From NCBI GenBank assembly GCA_027475525.1, contig JAMWFC010000091.1, forward strand, positions 620,001 to 684,000: DNA of 64,000 nucleotides, written 5' to 3'. Every line of letters begins with the position of its first letter. Positions within the stretch are counted from its first letter, which is position 1. This document shows, piece by piece, positions 34,311 to 45,839 of the stretch. Under the pieces are notes generated by a model, which saw nothing but the letters and a program-made list of their open reading frames with translations, was not told where the DNA came from and did not search any database. Source of the stretch: Macrolepiota albuminosa (lineage: Eukaryota > Basidiomycota > Agaricomycetes > Agaricales > Agaricaceae). The position numbers were made by a program, and so were the translations under genes.

Positions 34311-37300
34311 TATAGAAAGGCAAGGATGAGGGTATTAGAAGGAAAGAAAGGTTCGGAAGGACTGCCTCATCGAAGGCGCGGTGCTTTATGTATGTAGTTT
34401 GGACATGAATCTGTTCCAGTTCGGAAAGATTAAAACGATCGGATACATCAACGCCGATTTAGAAGGCACAGAATGCGGTACAAGATCTGAGCAGCAGATT
34501 TTCTCATGGGTAAGTGTACAAATGCAGGTGTAGTCGCATCAGAGAGCCACAATGTTGATTAGGTCTAAGGAGATATCTCCGAAGGATCGGTGAGCAGGTT
34601 GGGGTTAGCTCTAGCAGATAAGTATAGTGTGACATATTTGTTGACCGCAATCACCGTCCGCAACTTGTGAAACGCGTGAATTGAGAAAAAAAAACTTCAA
34701 GTAAACTTACAAGCGCATGAGGCGTTGAAGCATGTAACGGTGTTCTCGAATATGGACTCGCTCTCTCTGATGCGATCGAAGATTTCTCCACGTGTCATTC
34801 CTTTCACGGCGACTCCGCATCGTGGATCGTTTGTGTCGCAACATACTTATATTGGTTCCGGAAGATCTGTCAAAAGTGACCTATAACTTTTACTGGTCAC
34901 TACATTACCCGATCCTGGTGGTTTTCAGAGTGCCACTGATATATTTGTGGCGGGCCCTCAAACGACTGTCCCAACTAGCTGTTGTCTGCGCTAAATGACC
35001 GGACCAGATCATGAATGTGACAAAGGATCATTGATATCTGGTATCATGCAATGACTCTCACCCAACCTTTCCATTCAGATAACTCTGGAACCAGACGCTT
35101 ATGGAAGGAAAGTTGGTGCCATAAAACCTGTTTCCCTAGGGATGCATGTCAATTGCCCTCTGCTATCATTCTTGGCTACACACTATGAGTGCATAAATTT
35201 CCGCGTCCTATGTGTTCAACCTTCACGTCAGTTCCACTTCAAAAACTGTCTGGCAACTGGTTTGCTCTTGAACGTGAGAGCAATGTTCCTGTGGATCAAG
35301 GCATGCCGCGCTTCCGGTCTGGATCTACTCGCTCCGGTCACCGCTAGGACAGCCACCAACTTACGGCACTCAAACTCGACTTGCAAACATGTTGCGAGCA
35401 TCCATACCTACGATTCTGTTTGAAACCTTTTCCTCGTCAGCGAGCCTGATTCCTTTTTGGAACCCTATCTGGCAGATCCATGGACCAAACCCGGATTCGT
35501 GAAACAGATGTATATAGCAAGTTCAGCAACATGACAAACCACCAACAGAGAACAGCAATGGGGAAAGCATACCGGGGCTTTTGTAGTAGAAATACGATGT
35601 CCAGGCTCGGCATAGACCGGTAACCGACCTTTCTGAGGAGACAAGCCCGTTCGCTTCAATTGGCCTCGGCTGATCAGTGCTCTGGCCCGCTCTCCACGCA
35701 TATCATCGACAATGGAACTACGTCAACGCGGAGTCTTGCATGGTTCAATTTCAGAAAAATGATGGAGTGTACCTGAATATTGCCCCGGCTACCACTACTT
35801 GGAACTGAGTATGTCGAGAGCGTGAGATGTGATTATCATCTTGAACGCAAACTCTGATGCATTCCTATGGTATGAACATAGGAAACATTCGGTGCATTAT
35901 GTATGTGTCACAGTCTTGAGCATGATCGGTAACTGATTAAGTTACTTGGTTTAAAGTAGGTACAAGAAGGTGCCCATCGTATCCCCAAGTGAAATCAGCA
36001 AAAGAAGTCTTCCTGACCTTAGTTGACATCAAAAAGTCCTGCTTCCTCGGGCTAGGTCTTAAAAAAACAACAGAACCATGTATCAACAGTCGTGCTCAGG
36101 CTGTCGTCAATCAACCTGTAGATATGGGATCGCCGTTGCTTGAGTAACGGCTGCTAGGCGGGGCGAGCCGAACGCGTCTATCTCCGTCCTCAAAAACGGG
36201 TTCAAATGAGGCTGGTTAATCGCTATATCTGAAATTTAAATTCATTGAATGGATGCCTGCAGATAAGTAAGTAGTCATCACGAAGCAGTCGAAACACGGA
36301 TACGGTCCGGCTGGGCACACGGTATAAGATCCGATGTCGAAATTTAACTGGCGGACAAGAAAGCCTGCAACGTTTCACGCGATCCCAAGGAAGTAAGATC
36401 CTCCTCATACATTTAAAATGGTGCAACTCCTCACTATTCTCCGTGAATCATCTAAGAAACTGTTGCTCATGTCACAATCGCGCAATCACGCCTGCTACCA
36501 GGGACATCCCACCATATTAGATACGGGAGAAAACATCGTTGGTCAGACATGTGCCCCGCTCCGTGCTCAATGATTACTGCATTACTCCACAAGACATTGA
36601 TAGAGTAAATAAGGAACGGTACAAAGCAAACACTAGATTATGAAATTCGACTCAACGACGACTGTTCCCTGAACTGATTAGTCGCACAATCTCTTAATAA
36701 TTCGAGACCAACGACATGCCCAGATCAGGGACCTATATATGATCCATCTTCTCGACCGTCTAACAAAAGCACAACCCGACAAAGATAAAGGCTCTGCCAA
36801 ACGAAAAATGATCGAGGTGACTGTAAAGAAACTGGACCAAGAAAAACTCAATATATGGGGAAACGAATGGTCCGTGCACGTCCACGTGACTGAAGGTGGA
36901 GCCTCACATAAAAGCGGAAAATCTTTCAGTGAGTTTCTTTATCGAAAGTTCACCTCGTGGGTTGATATTTGGGCTGTTTCCTCGTACTTCTCGACGGAAG
37001 GAACTTGATCCTATTCAGCGAAGGGAGACTAACTTCTTCCACCCAAGATCGCACCGACATTTAATTAGGTCGGCGGCGGCCCGTATGGAAGGAACATCAT
37101 TTACGTTTGTAGGGATTTGCTCGTTAATTTCATACCGCATTTTGCACCAGTTGGATGTATACTTAGAGCTCAACTACTCACATGCCAAAAGGTTCTTCAC
37201 GGGAGAAATTTAGTTTGCTTGACGTCCACATGCATGGCATGTCTACGGATAACACTTAGGCCTACATCGTCATTCGAGTTGATGCCACTTGCAGTGCATA

Positions 37301-37472
37301 TGCGCAAATAGCAAATGGCGACGCGTTTGTTTGTGTGTGTTGCATTCTCGAGCTGGATCCAAGAATTTTTTCACACCACCGCAGTCGCTTGTTTAGAGGG
37401 GAGTTACTTATAGTCTGGTAAGACGCCTGTTTCCAATTTGCTGATTATTCTCATCCCTTAGAGATTAGGCTA
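34311..37472. other. 3.2-kb stretch without an identifiable gene
   Basis: CpG-normal DNA with only short frames on both strands and no domain. It separates the divergently transcribed desaturase (-) and ferredoxin (+) and must contain both promoters. Confidence 0.5.
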
Positions 37473-38340
37473 ATGATGCTTCAATTAATGGCGCAATCAT
37501 GTAGACCATTGCCTCGGATACATCATCGGAACATCTTCACGCGTCTTAAGACATATACCGCTCTGTCTACCAGAGGAAGGAATTTCCACCAAGCTACTAC
37601 ATGGACTATAAGGCGGAACCTTTCACTTTACCCTCAGAATCTGTGGCAGTCGAAGTTCCAAATACAGGGATTGCACTCTTCAGCTGGTGCGTCCCATCGA
37701 CTGGTTTAACAACAAGACGATTTCTTCTCATTGCAGTTCTATCCGATAGTAATGCGCCATGGGCACGTCAAACGTCCTGAGCCAGGGACAGGGTACGTGG
37801 TTTCACTGCTAAGGAGGCTATAACATTAATTCGTTGCGCAGGATTAAGGTCCACTTTCAAGATTCTAAGGGGAATCTTATCAAAACTGTGGAGGCCAATG
37901 AGGGTGACGATTTGCTATCTATAGCGCATGAGTATGACATTGACTTGGAAGGTGCGCGTGTATTTTTTATATCATACTGATTGGATTTTCTTTTCCAATA
38001 CCTTTCGCTTCAATTTCTTCCCTTCCAGGGGCATGTGAAGGATCGGTTGCCTGTTCGACATGCCATGTCATTCTCACACCCGAATACTACGATCGTCTTC
38101 CCGAGCCGGATGACGAAGAAAACGACATGCTAGACATGGCTTTCGGCTTGACAGATACAAGCCGCCTTGGGTGCCAAGTGGTACTGAAGCGCGAGTTGGA
38201 CGGGATAAGCGCGACACTTCCCTCTGCGACTCGGAATATGTTTGTTGATGGTGGGTATCAATGTTCAAAGCTCCGCCTGGGCTCGTCACACTTGCATAAG
38301 GCTCATGCCATCCTTTCCAGGGAAGAAGCCGTCCCACTGA
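37473..38340 (+). CDS. YAH1: Mitochondrial [2Fe-2S] ferredoxin (adrenodoxin type)
   Basis: Electron carrier of the mitochondrial iron-sulfur cluster assembly machinery. Five exons, 37473-37686, 37750-37792, 37842-37951, 38029-38250 and 38321-38340, give 202 aa. Residues 1 to about 75 are basic, Ser/Thr-rich and free of acidic residues, a mitochondrial presequence. The ferredoxin fold follows: [33 protein letters not shown]. Cluster ligands are C-x5-C-x2-C in [11 protein letters not shown], with the fourth in RLGCQV. The C-terminus is NMFVDGKKPSH. All exon phases agree. Intron 1 uses the second of two AG sites (GATAG at 37745-37749), which keeps the frame. Confidence 0.95.
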
Positions 38341-39053
38341 TATCGCTGAATAGCAATACCAACCTATGTGTATTTACGACTAATGATCGATTTGCAAATT
38401 GCATTTTTTTGCCTGAGGACAAGAGACCTGAGATGCACGAAAGCGCAGAGCAGCATTGAATGTTGTTTCCCATCGATCATCTCTTGTTCCTGTGTGACAA
38501 GACACGTCAACCTCAAAAAATGAAGACACAAAGCTTGAATGATTGGTCAGCTCTCGCATCTGACGTTGTCTGTCGCTAGGTTCTGCGTCAACTGCATCTT
38601 AGAGGTTACGAGTCCTTTGCGTATGGTCTACGTGAGGCTTCCACAATGCCTCCTGAGCCTATCCGAAGCGCTACCTGAGGATGCCCATAACTGAGTGAGG
38701 AAGTCGTATACTCGTTACATCATATCAAGGTACATTGTCTAGGACAAACAATCTTTCAATGCTCACAAACAGCGGCGGTGGGAGATCTTGGCTTCGATAG
38801 GGCGAGGTGGCTTTCCGTGATATAAGAATGTGTCATTCATGGTACAAGCTTTCGATTGCACTTTGCTTTCGTGTACCATAAGAGTGGACTTTTTACGATC
38901 TTTTTCCACACCTTCCCGCTCTAAGCCGTCCACTTGCCTGGCAAGAATGGATGCACACAGAAGTTCCTTTGTTCCTACTATTGTGAGTCGCCTATATCCT
39001 GGCCTTACGCATGGCATTGAAGCGTACCCTATGTGTAGGTCCATGCTCAACGT
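38341..39053. other. Intergenic, no gene seen
   Basis: Lies between two plus-strand genes. An in-frame TAG at 39036-39038 precedes the next start, supporting an initiation at 39054 unless an intron intervenes. Confidence 0.5.
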
Positions 39054-40289
39054 ATGTCACATAGCCCGGAAGTTACAATTGAGGAGTTTTCAGGGCATGG
39101 TGGCGCTCAGGACTTCTGCAGTCTAGCCTCTTCATCTCAGAACAGACGATCAAGTCTCTCGAGCCGGAGACCCTTACGCTCGTCTCCTCTTGCTGGACCC
39201 GCGCTCTCCCACTCGCATAGCATGCAGACGGACGTTGATTTAGAAAGAAAGTCGGTCATGTATTCAAGTCCCCCAAGCCCGTCCCCCGTGACCTTGAGTT
39301 CTAAAAGGTCGCGAACTCCGATCAACCTTGTTCGCTTCTCAGAATCGCTTCTGAACCGATCTCAAGCACGGACAACGAACTCTAATGCATCACCGGCGCT
39401 TCAGTTGCCTACGGACTCAGCCTTCCACCAAACGTACAATGACTATCCACCTTTGTCTTACCCGCCTGTGGAACCACTCCTGCCTGTTCCTGCACTTGTC
39501 TCCGCGCTCTTCTCTACCGATGAGGTATCGCCGCTCGCGTCTCGCCCCCATCACCGGATGCTATCCCAGCAATCCAAAGCTTCCAACGGCACTATCCGTC
39601 CGCCGAGTCGAAACTCGCAGTCCACCTGTAAAACAACACCACGTCCCTCCACTCAAGTTTCTCATACGCGAGCATTGCCTTCAAAGTCGCAGGAGGGACT
39701 TGATAACTGGATGACCGCTAACACGTACGCAACGACTCCGCGTTTCTCGCGACTCGGTATAACCGCCCCAAACGTGATTCTACCGATACCGGCGCGGGAA
39801 TATAAGCGGGTGGCGACGAAAAGGGCAAAGCTCTCCCCTGGCCGGGGTTTGCCGCCCAAAGAGATAATGAGTCTTGAATCCTTAACGACGACCGAGAGTA
39901 GTGTCAGCTCGTCCTTGGAGACGCTCCCGTTGTCATCTGTCAAAGTGCCCTATGCTACCAGCTTGTCCGAAAAAGAGACAATAATCGGAGGTGAGGGGAA
40001 TCTCAAGGTTATTAAGGCAGAACAGTCAGGTTACTCCCATCTTCATACGAAACGATGTTCTAGTCCGTCATCGATCTGCTCATGTGGGTCCATGGAATCT
40101 CGGATCTTTACAGGACCTATGCTTGATACGGTGATCGAGGGTTGCACGGAGGACGGTTTCATAATCGGGCGCAGAAAATCCTCTGTTTCAAGGCCTGTAT
40201 CGGATATAATTGGACAAGGGGAAACACAACGCGGTATTCTCTCAAAGTTTTGGAAGAGGCTAGCAGGCACCAAAAAGCGATGTGGATGA
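39054..40289 (+). CDS. Hypothetical Ser/Pro-rich, largely disordered protein
   Basis: A single uninterrupted frame of 411 codons, the longest cellular one in the window, with an in-frame stop 16 bases upstream of its ATG. Composition is rich in Ser, Pro, Thr and basic residues (SPPSPSPVT, SKRSRTP, ETLPLSS), with no transmembrane segment or signal peptide. I see no catalytic motif. SP/TP and RxxS sites suggest phosphorylation. A short ordered C-terminal block (FTGPMLDTVIEGCTEDGFIIG, then WKRLAG) may be the conserved part. I do not recognise the family. It could be a fungal-specific regulatory or scaffold protein. Confidence 0.6.
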   Translation: MSHSPEVTIEEFSGHGGAQDFCSLASSSQNRRSSLSSRRPLRSSPLAGPALSHSHSMQTDVDLERKSVMYSSPPSPSPVTLSSKRSRTPINLVRFSESLLNRSQARTTNSNASPALQLPTDSAFHQTYNDYPPLSYPPVEPLLPVPALVSALFSTDEVSPLASRPHHRMLSQQSKASNGTIRPPSRNSQSTCKTTPRPSTQVSHTRALPSKSQEGLDNWMTANTYATTPRFSRLGITAPNVILPIPAREYKRVATKRAKLSPGRGLPPKEIMSLESLTTTESSVSSSLETLPLSSVKVPYATSLSEKETIIGGEGNLKVIKAEQSGYSHLHTKRCSSPSSICSCGSMESRIFTGPMLDTVIEGCTEDGFIIGRRKSSVSRPVSDIIGQGETQRGILSKFWKRLAGTKKRCG

Positions 40290-41264
40290 ACCTTGGTTAC
40301 TATTCCTCTGATCTTGACGATCAGAGCACAGGATGATCAAGTTTGGCATTCAAAGCTCAAGGAAAGAGAATATGTACTCTGTACCGCTCGTTTACGGCAG
40401 GTCAATATTGTATTCTAATGTCATGTATCAAACTTGATGGATGATTTTATTTGAGGTGTGAACTAGCTTAGGACCAAAAAGTTGTGTTTATTATCTTCGG
40501 TCTTGGATCCAGCTTGTGCTGAGATCTACTCATCACTCTGGCTGGGTTACGCAACCGAATCCACCACCACCTTGCTGTGTACACGTCATGCCTCGTTATT
40601 CGCCGCATGGTCCTCGTTCTATTGTTCGTTGCTGCTGCCTTGTATCTCTTTATACCCTTCCCCTGCTTCCCAACAAGGAAAACGCATAGCCTGGTGCTCC
40701 AGATGCTGGAACATCGCGTAAAATCCGGTAATCGCGCTAGCGTTTTCCGCTTGCTTGGGCCCGGAGTGATTGGAAGGGTTCCTGTCATCGATGGATTGTG
40801 ATTGCGGAACATACATACTTATGGAAGGTTTACAAATATATCTAATTCTCCGGTTTGAAGAAACCAAGTAGACGCACTACGATCCACGTACCCATGAGCG
40901 ACTGATAAGACCGTAAGATATACTCAAACTCCGATTATGGCTTGAGAATCACTCTGTCTACACTGTACGGTCAAGATTCAGTCGTTCGAGATTGAAGGAG
41001 CGCGGCTTCACGCCATCGGCAGAGAATCGGACAGTAGTACTTTTTAATTACATTGCCGGTAGTCGGGACCTGTCTGGCGAAATGTTCTCAATATTGCACG
41101 TCTGAGAGGCAGGACTTGTTGAACTCCAGACCTACTAGTATTGTCTTATCAGCAGAAGAACAGTGGGTGCCGTTGACGAAAACACCAGCACAGGATTCTA
41201 CTCTGATTACTCCCAAGTGGTTTTAGCTTGCTGTCGAAGGTGTTTTGTCAGGAGTCTCGGTCAT
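40290..41264. other. Intergenic, CpG-normal; no supported gene
   Basis: Overlapping 75-115-codon frames on both strands at 40468-40867 show no domain. CpG loss begins near 41265. Confidence 0.45.
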
Positions 41265-42599
41265 TGGTGTTCAGAGTCATTCACCAGCAAAATTGCAGCC
41301 ACAGTGATACATCTTGTTAGTTCTAAAGAATGTTGTGCTATTAAAATAATTGAATCTAATGTTCATACAATGGTGATTTAATATTCTAAGACTTGATAAT
41401 TGAATATAAGAAGTGACTTTGCTTCTTTTACATAGTATTAATGATAATGTATATTATTATTACCAATATCTAGTCTAGAAAAGACAAAACTCTCAAATTA
41501 TGATTAATAGCAACTGTTCTTAGACATACAAATGGAAAAAAGTATAATTTCAAGTTGTTATCAGTATGGCTTTCAGTTAAGTTATGACTCCTGCCAGGGG
41601 ACTTCCTTTTCCAGCATGCCCAAGGCTATACCAGAGATTTCCAGACCCTCTAGTGCCACCTGAAGATAGGTTGATGCACTGTACACTCATTTCCCATGTT
41701 CCTGTCCCCATGCTGATGCACTATGCCATGGCAGAATCTTTAGACTTGTTCTCTTTAGATTTCCCTCTGCCAGGTGATCAGTTATTTCTCTTCATTGTAT
41801 GGTACAATTCTAATAGACTTGTAGGACAAAGTCCTCACTAAAGACAGCACTAACAAACAACAGAACCTTACTATATTCTGTAAGCAATACCTGTTGTGTA
41901 CTTACTTGAGTAAGATAAGAATGGTAACAATGGAGGTAAAGGTAACAAGAGGGATCAAGTCCTGAAAACCAAAAATGGAAAACAAGGTTAGCCACACAAG
42001 CTATACAAGTCTAAATATGTATGCTGTAATAGGGGTTGTAATCATAGGATTACAAGACTTTGGATTTCAGATCTGCTAGTTGTGTCATTAGCTACAACCT
42101 CCAGAGGTTGCCTTTACAACTACACATATTTAGCCACATGCTCATTGCTCTTATTATCATGTCCAAGATCATTGTTTCTACAAATGACCTCACATTCCTA
42201 ATACTTCAGCATCTAAGCTTGATTTGGTCAAAAAGCAGTTGATGTAATTTTTAGCATTAGTTAAAGATGAGCTATAATCTGTGCCTTCAGCATGGATTTT
42301 ATAGCTTGGTAAGAAGCTTTACCTCAAATTTCTATGTACACAGCCTCTACTCTAATCTCACTTCATTTAATTAGGGCTCCAAGCATGTATAAATAACTCA
42401 ATACTTAATTCCAGCTTCAACTTTACTTTGTTCAGTAAGGCCTTGGCTGAAAATTTGCATGAAAGTTTCTGGAGAAACACTTGTTTTGCATGACCTGTTT
42501 CTAATGGATGTTTCTCCAGAAATCTCTGCCATGCCCTGAAGTGACTCTTCTGTTGCTTCTCTCCTCAATGAAGAGTATTTCCATCATCAAAGCTAAGCA
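41265..42599. other. CpG-depleted AT-rich decayed sequence
   Basis: CG is essentially absent. 41720-41780 is an inverted match to the CTGGCAGAGGGA-type repeat seen at 47735 and 53944. A 14-bp perfect inverted repeat (TTTCTGGAGAAACA at 42466-42479 and 42509-42522) could form a small hairpin. No gene. Confidence 0.5.
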
Positions 42600-43430
42600 A
42601 AAACTGGCCTGAAAAAGGGCACTGTGGGGAAAATCAGCAAAGAACTGAAGAGCAACAAAGAGAATTATCCTGAAGTAAGCTTATATCATGCAACAAATAG
42701 TCTATCATTCATCAAATTATTACTGAAAAGCTGGATAATACTGTTCAACCCACATAGTTCATCAATTCTGTCATTTCTAATCTTATTAATCTTCAGACAG
42801 TCAGAAATGCATTAAAAAGACAAGTTTTTGCTCAGTAACAGAAAAGAAAAAGTTCTCATACTGCTGCTCATTGTGCAAACTGGCTCAAGTTTTCTTAGTA
42901 TTATAATGACTAGACAGAGAAGGATTGGAAGAGTGTTGTAGAGTGATAAGACAAAAATCAATTGGTCAGATCAGATGAAAATATGTATGTGTGGAAAATT
43001 TAGAAGAACTACTATCTGATTGCATCACTACATCAACTGTTAAGCATGGAGGAGAAAGCAATTTCATGGTATGAAGCTGCATAGATTTGAATAGAGTGAG
43101 GAAAGCTTATAAAAACTCAGAAGAAGATAAATGCTGCATAGTATTATGAGATTTTGAATGAGAGAGTGGCAGTGAGCTTTAAGAAGTTGAAAATAGAAGA
43201 AAGAAAATAATATTTTCAGTAGAATAATAACTTAAAACACATCTTCTAATAGGCAACAACTTGGTTTTTGGATAACAACATCATTGTAATATCCTAGCCT
43301 GCTTAATTCTCTGATCTTAATTCTATTGAACACCTCTGAGTTTACATCAAGCACAAACTTTTTAAGTATGAGGTACTCTTTAAAGGAGTGTATGAGTTGT
43401 GAAAAAGAGTGGTTATAATTATGTAAAGAC
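42600..43430 (+). mobile_element. Tc1/mariner-type transposase relic
   Basis: The plus strand, read across frames, keeps the DDE-family order: WSDKTKINW near 42930, a TTPTVKHGG-type stretch near 43025-43050 (TTSTVKHGGESN), FMVW-C near 43060, and a C-terminal SPDLNPIEHLW-like remnant near 43300-43340. Dozens of stops and frameshifts and an almost complete lack of CpG show long inactivity. Terminal repeats were not identified. Confidence 0.65.
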
Positions 43431-44344
43431 AAACTCTGAGTTAGTCAAAGAAGAAATTGGATTCTACAGCCAAGAAGGAAGTGAAATTCTACAGTTCAGT
43501 TAATGAGAAGATTGATGAATTATGAGAGAAGATGGACAGTTTGAGTTGGAGTAAAGCATGACTAAGGGAAAAAGTGGACATTGGCTGCTCTAAAAATGGT
43601 TTTCTAATATTTGATGCTACAAATCATGAAATTTTTAAGCTTAAGCTTGACTATAGTAGTAGTTTTTAAGGGCTGAAAATATTACAGACTTAAATACCAG
43701 ATTGAGCTTGCAAACCTCACTGAAAAGCTTTATCATAGTAGGTATGTAATGCTTCTTTATCTTAGATAGGCAATTCAGCATTTATAAAGCAAATGTTTTG
43801 AATCATCATCAAGAATTTGAAGAACACTATGTGTAATAGAAGAATTTTCCATCAGTTCAACAAATTCACATATATTTTGTAAATTCTTTATAACTTGAAT
43901 GATTCAATAAAAGGATGGTTAGTTGTATATTCAAAGAGAAAACAGAATTTTAACTAAAAGAACTACTAAAATTAGAGTGCTAAGAAGCTTAAAATATCAA
44001 TAAGTTAGAGTACAAAGGATCAAAAACTTGTAATTTCATTGACTGATTTGCCAAGCATGGTATTTAATGCAGAAGATACAGAAGTAGAAGACAACATATG
44101 AAAAATTTGAATTAAGGTTGAATTACAGATAACAAAGATAGGTGCATGAAGCTGGGAGATAGCAATGTTAAAATCTTGTTATGGGATTTTCTGGAAAGAG
44201 CAGTTGAATTTAGAGCTCTTTTGAAGCAGATGAAACAGATGTAAGCAAAGAAAAACTGTGCAATAAAGATTCAAGCTGCTTTGTGCTTTTTAAGAATAGA
44301 CTTTGAATATATAGTTATAAATAGATATATCAGCCTCTAAAGGT
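43431..44344. other. CpG-depleted decayed sequence, nothing identifiable
   Basis: AT-rich with stop-ridden frames, probably more mobile-element debris. Confidence 0.45.
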
Positions 44345-44900
44345 TGAAGCTAATCACACAACTGGCAGAGAGGAATTCAAAGTATATTAGAATAGAGCCA
44401 TATAACAATAAAGTAACTAATCACCTGGCAGAGAAAAATTCAAAGAAAAACAAGTCTATGGATTTCTCTGCCACAGCACAGCACATCAGCATGTGTCAGG
44501 GGACTCCTTATTCTTTTACTTTACTCCTTCTATCCTTTCAACTCTATCTATTAGTATTACTTTCAGCCTCTGAGATGCTCTGGTTCTTTGGCTATCATTC
44601 AGACAAGTGTGGTTCCTTCAATATTGCATACAAATAAATTATATAAGCCAGAGTTTCCCTTTTTGACTTTCAAAATCCAGAGTTTTCCTGCTTTGTTTGT
44701 GCAATTGTTTATTTAAGAAATTTTCAAGTTTTTTAAGATTTTGTTGTCTTGTACAGTTGTTTTCTACACTTCTGAGGCCCAAAAGTACCAGTCCTGGCAA
44801 GGTCCTTTGCTCAACCCCCTCTGGACATGTTATGTGCATCTGTGCAAACTTGTCTAAGACATATGACACAGAATGACAGCTTGAGACACATTCCAATTAA
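44345..44900 (-). repeat. Dispersed repeat R2, copy in inverted orientation
   Basis: The reverse complement of about 44480-44890 aligns with 53940-54330: shared GGGCCTC-GAAG, AACAACTGTACA, ACAATTGCACAAA and CACTTGTCTGAAT, then AAAGAACCAGAGCA. 44355-44450 also carries two CTGGCAGAG..ATTCAAAG boxes like those flanking the Copia insertion. It is probably part of a retrotransposon LTR. Confidence 0.7.
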
Positions 44901-44960
44901 TAGCAGTGCAAAACAACCAAGATACTGTAAGAAATACAAATTGAGAGAATTGCAGGAAAT

Positions 44961-45702
44961 TGTCAGGTTCTGCTGATGATGGGGGCTTTCAATTGCAAGC
45001 AGGTCTTTACTGGGCAGAATTGAAGTCTATGAGGTGTTTCCAAACCTATGGTAAGTGATCTCCAGAGTTCTGGGTAAGGCACAAGAGTTCTCTGGGGCAT
45101 GTGTAGGGTGCCAGAGTTTGAAGGGGTGGGTGGGCAGGATCCTGGGCTAAGTTTAAAAGATAACAAAGGGGAGCAGAGCTGGCAAGAGCAGAGAAACAAT
45201 GAGGAGAGACCCAGGAAGGGAGACTGAGACTGAGACCAGGAGATGGAAGGGAAGATTAAAATGAGACTTAGTGAATCAGGAGACTTTTAGAGATGAAGAA
45301 AATAGATTGAACAAGTTGAACAAGATAGGCAGACAAGTAGAGGTAGAAGTTATAGCGATATCAAGACTACTGCAATGAGCTACTGACTATGAGTTAAATA
45401 TTCACAGTGGGTAGGTTTCAGGCCAATCAGATGAGGTCTGGAGCAGCATTCTATGTAGCTAGTCCTGTGTGGTGTATTGTCCAGGTATGAGTTCTGTGCA
45501 GCATATAGTCCAGGTATGGGTGTAGCACCTCCTGGGCTGATTGCAGAGTGGTGTCAGACACCGGTATCAATCAGGTGGCTGAACAATGGAGATGAGGGTG
45601 CCAGGTTTCATGCGATGTGCTGGCTGGGGTGTTGCAGTGCTGGTCAGGTGCCTGGAGTCCTGGGATTGGGTTGGGGGCTAATGTAAGGTGCTGGTTGTGA
45701 CA
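44961..45702 (+). mobile_element. Solo LTR of the TGTCAGG...GTGACA family, copy C
   Basis: Starts TGTCAGGTTCTGCTGATGATGG, ends GGTTGTGACA, with a perfect 5-bp target-site duplication GAAAT (44956-44960 and 45703-45707). Length 742 bp; aligns along its length with copy B. CpG-depleted. Confidence 0.9.
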
Positions 45703-45839
45703 GAAATTATCAAAGTTCTATTTACAGTGTGGTTTCAGACACAAGCAGCACATGTCAATTGTCAAATGGCATCACTTGATGTTAAGACACAAGCCTAGTA
45801 TGCTAACAATTCAGAGAAAAAATTGACAGCACTTAATTT

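Noticed and set aside
40468..40867. Overlapping 75-115-codon frames on both strands
   Set aside because: No domain or splice-linked extension, and all overlap one another; probably chance.
42466..42522. 14-bp inverted repeat as transposon terminal repeats
   Set aside because: The arms are only about 30 bases apart, with no second pair near the transposase relic; kept only as a small hairpin.
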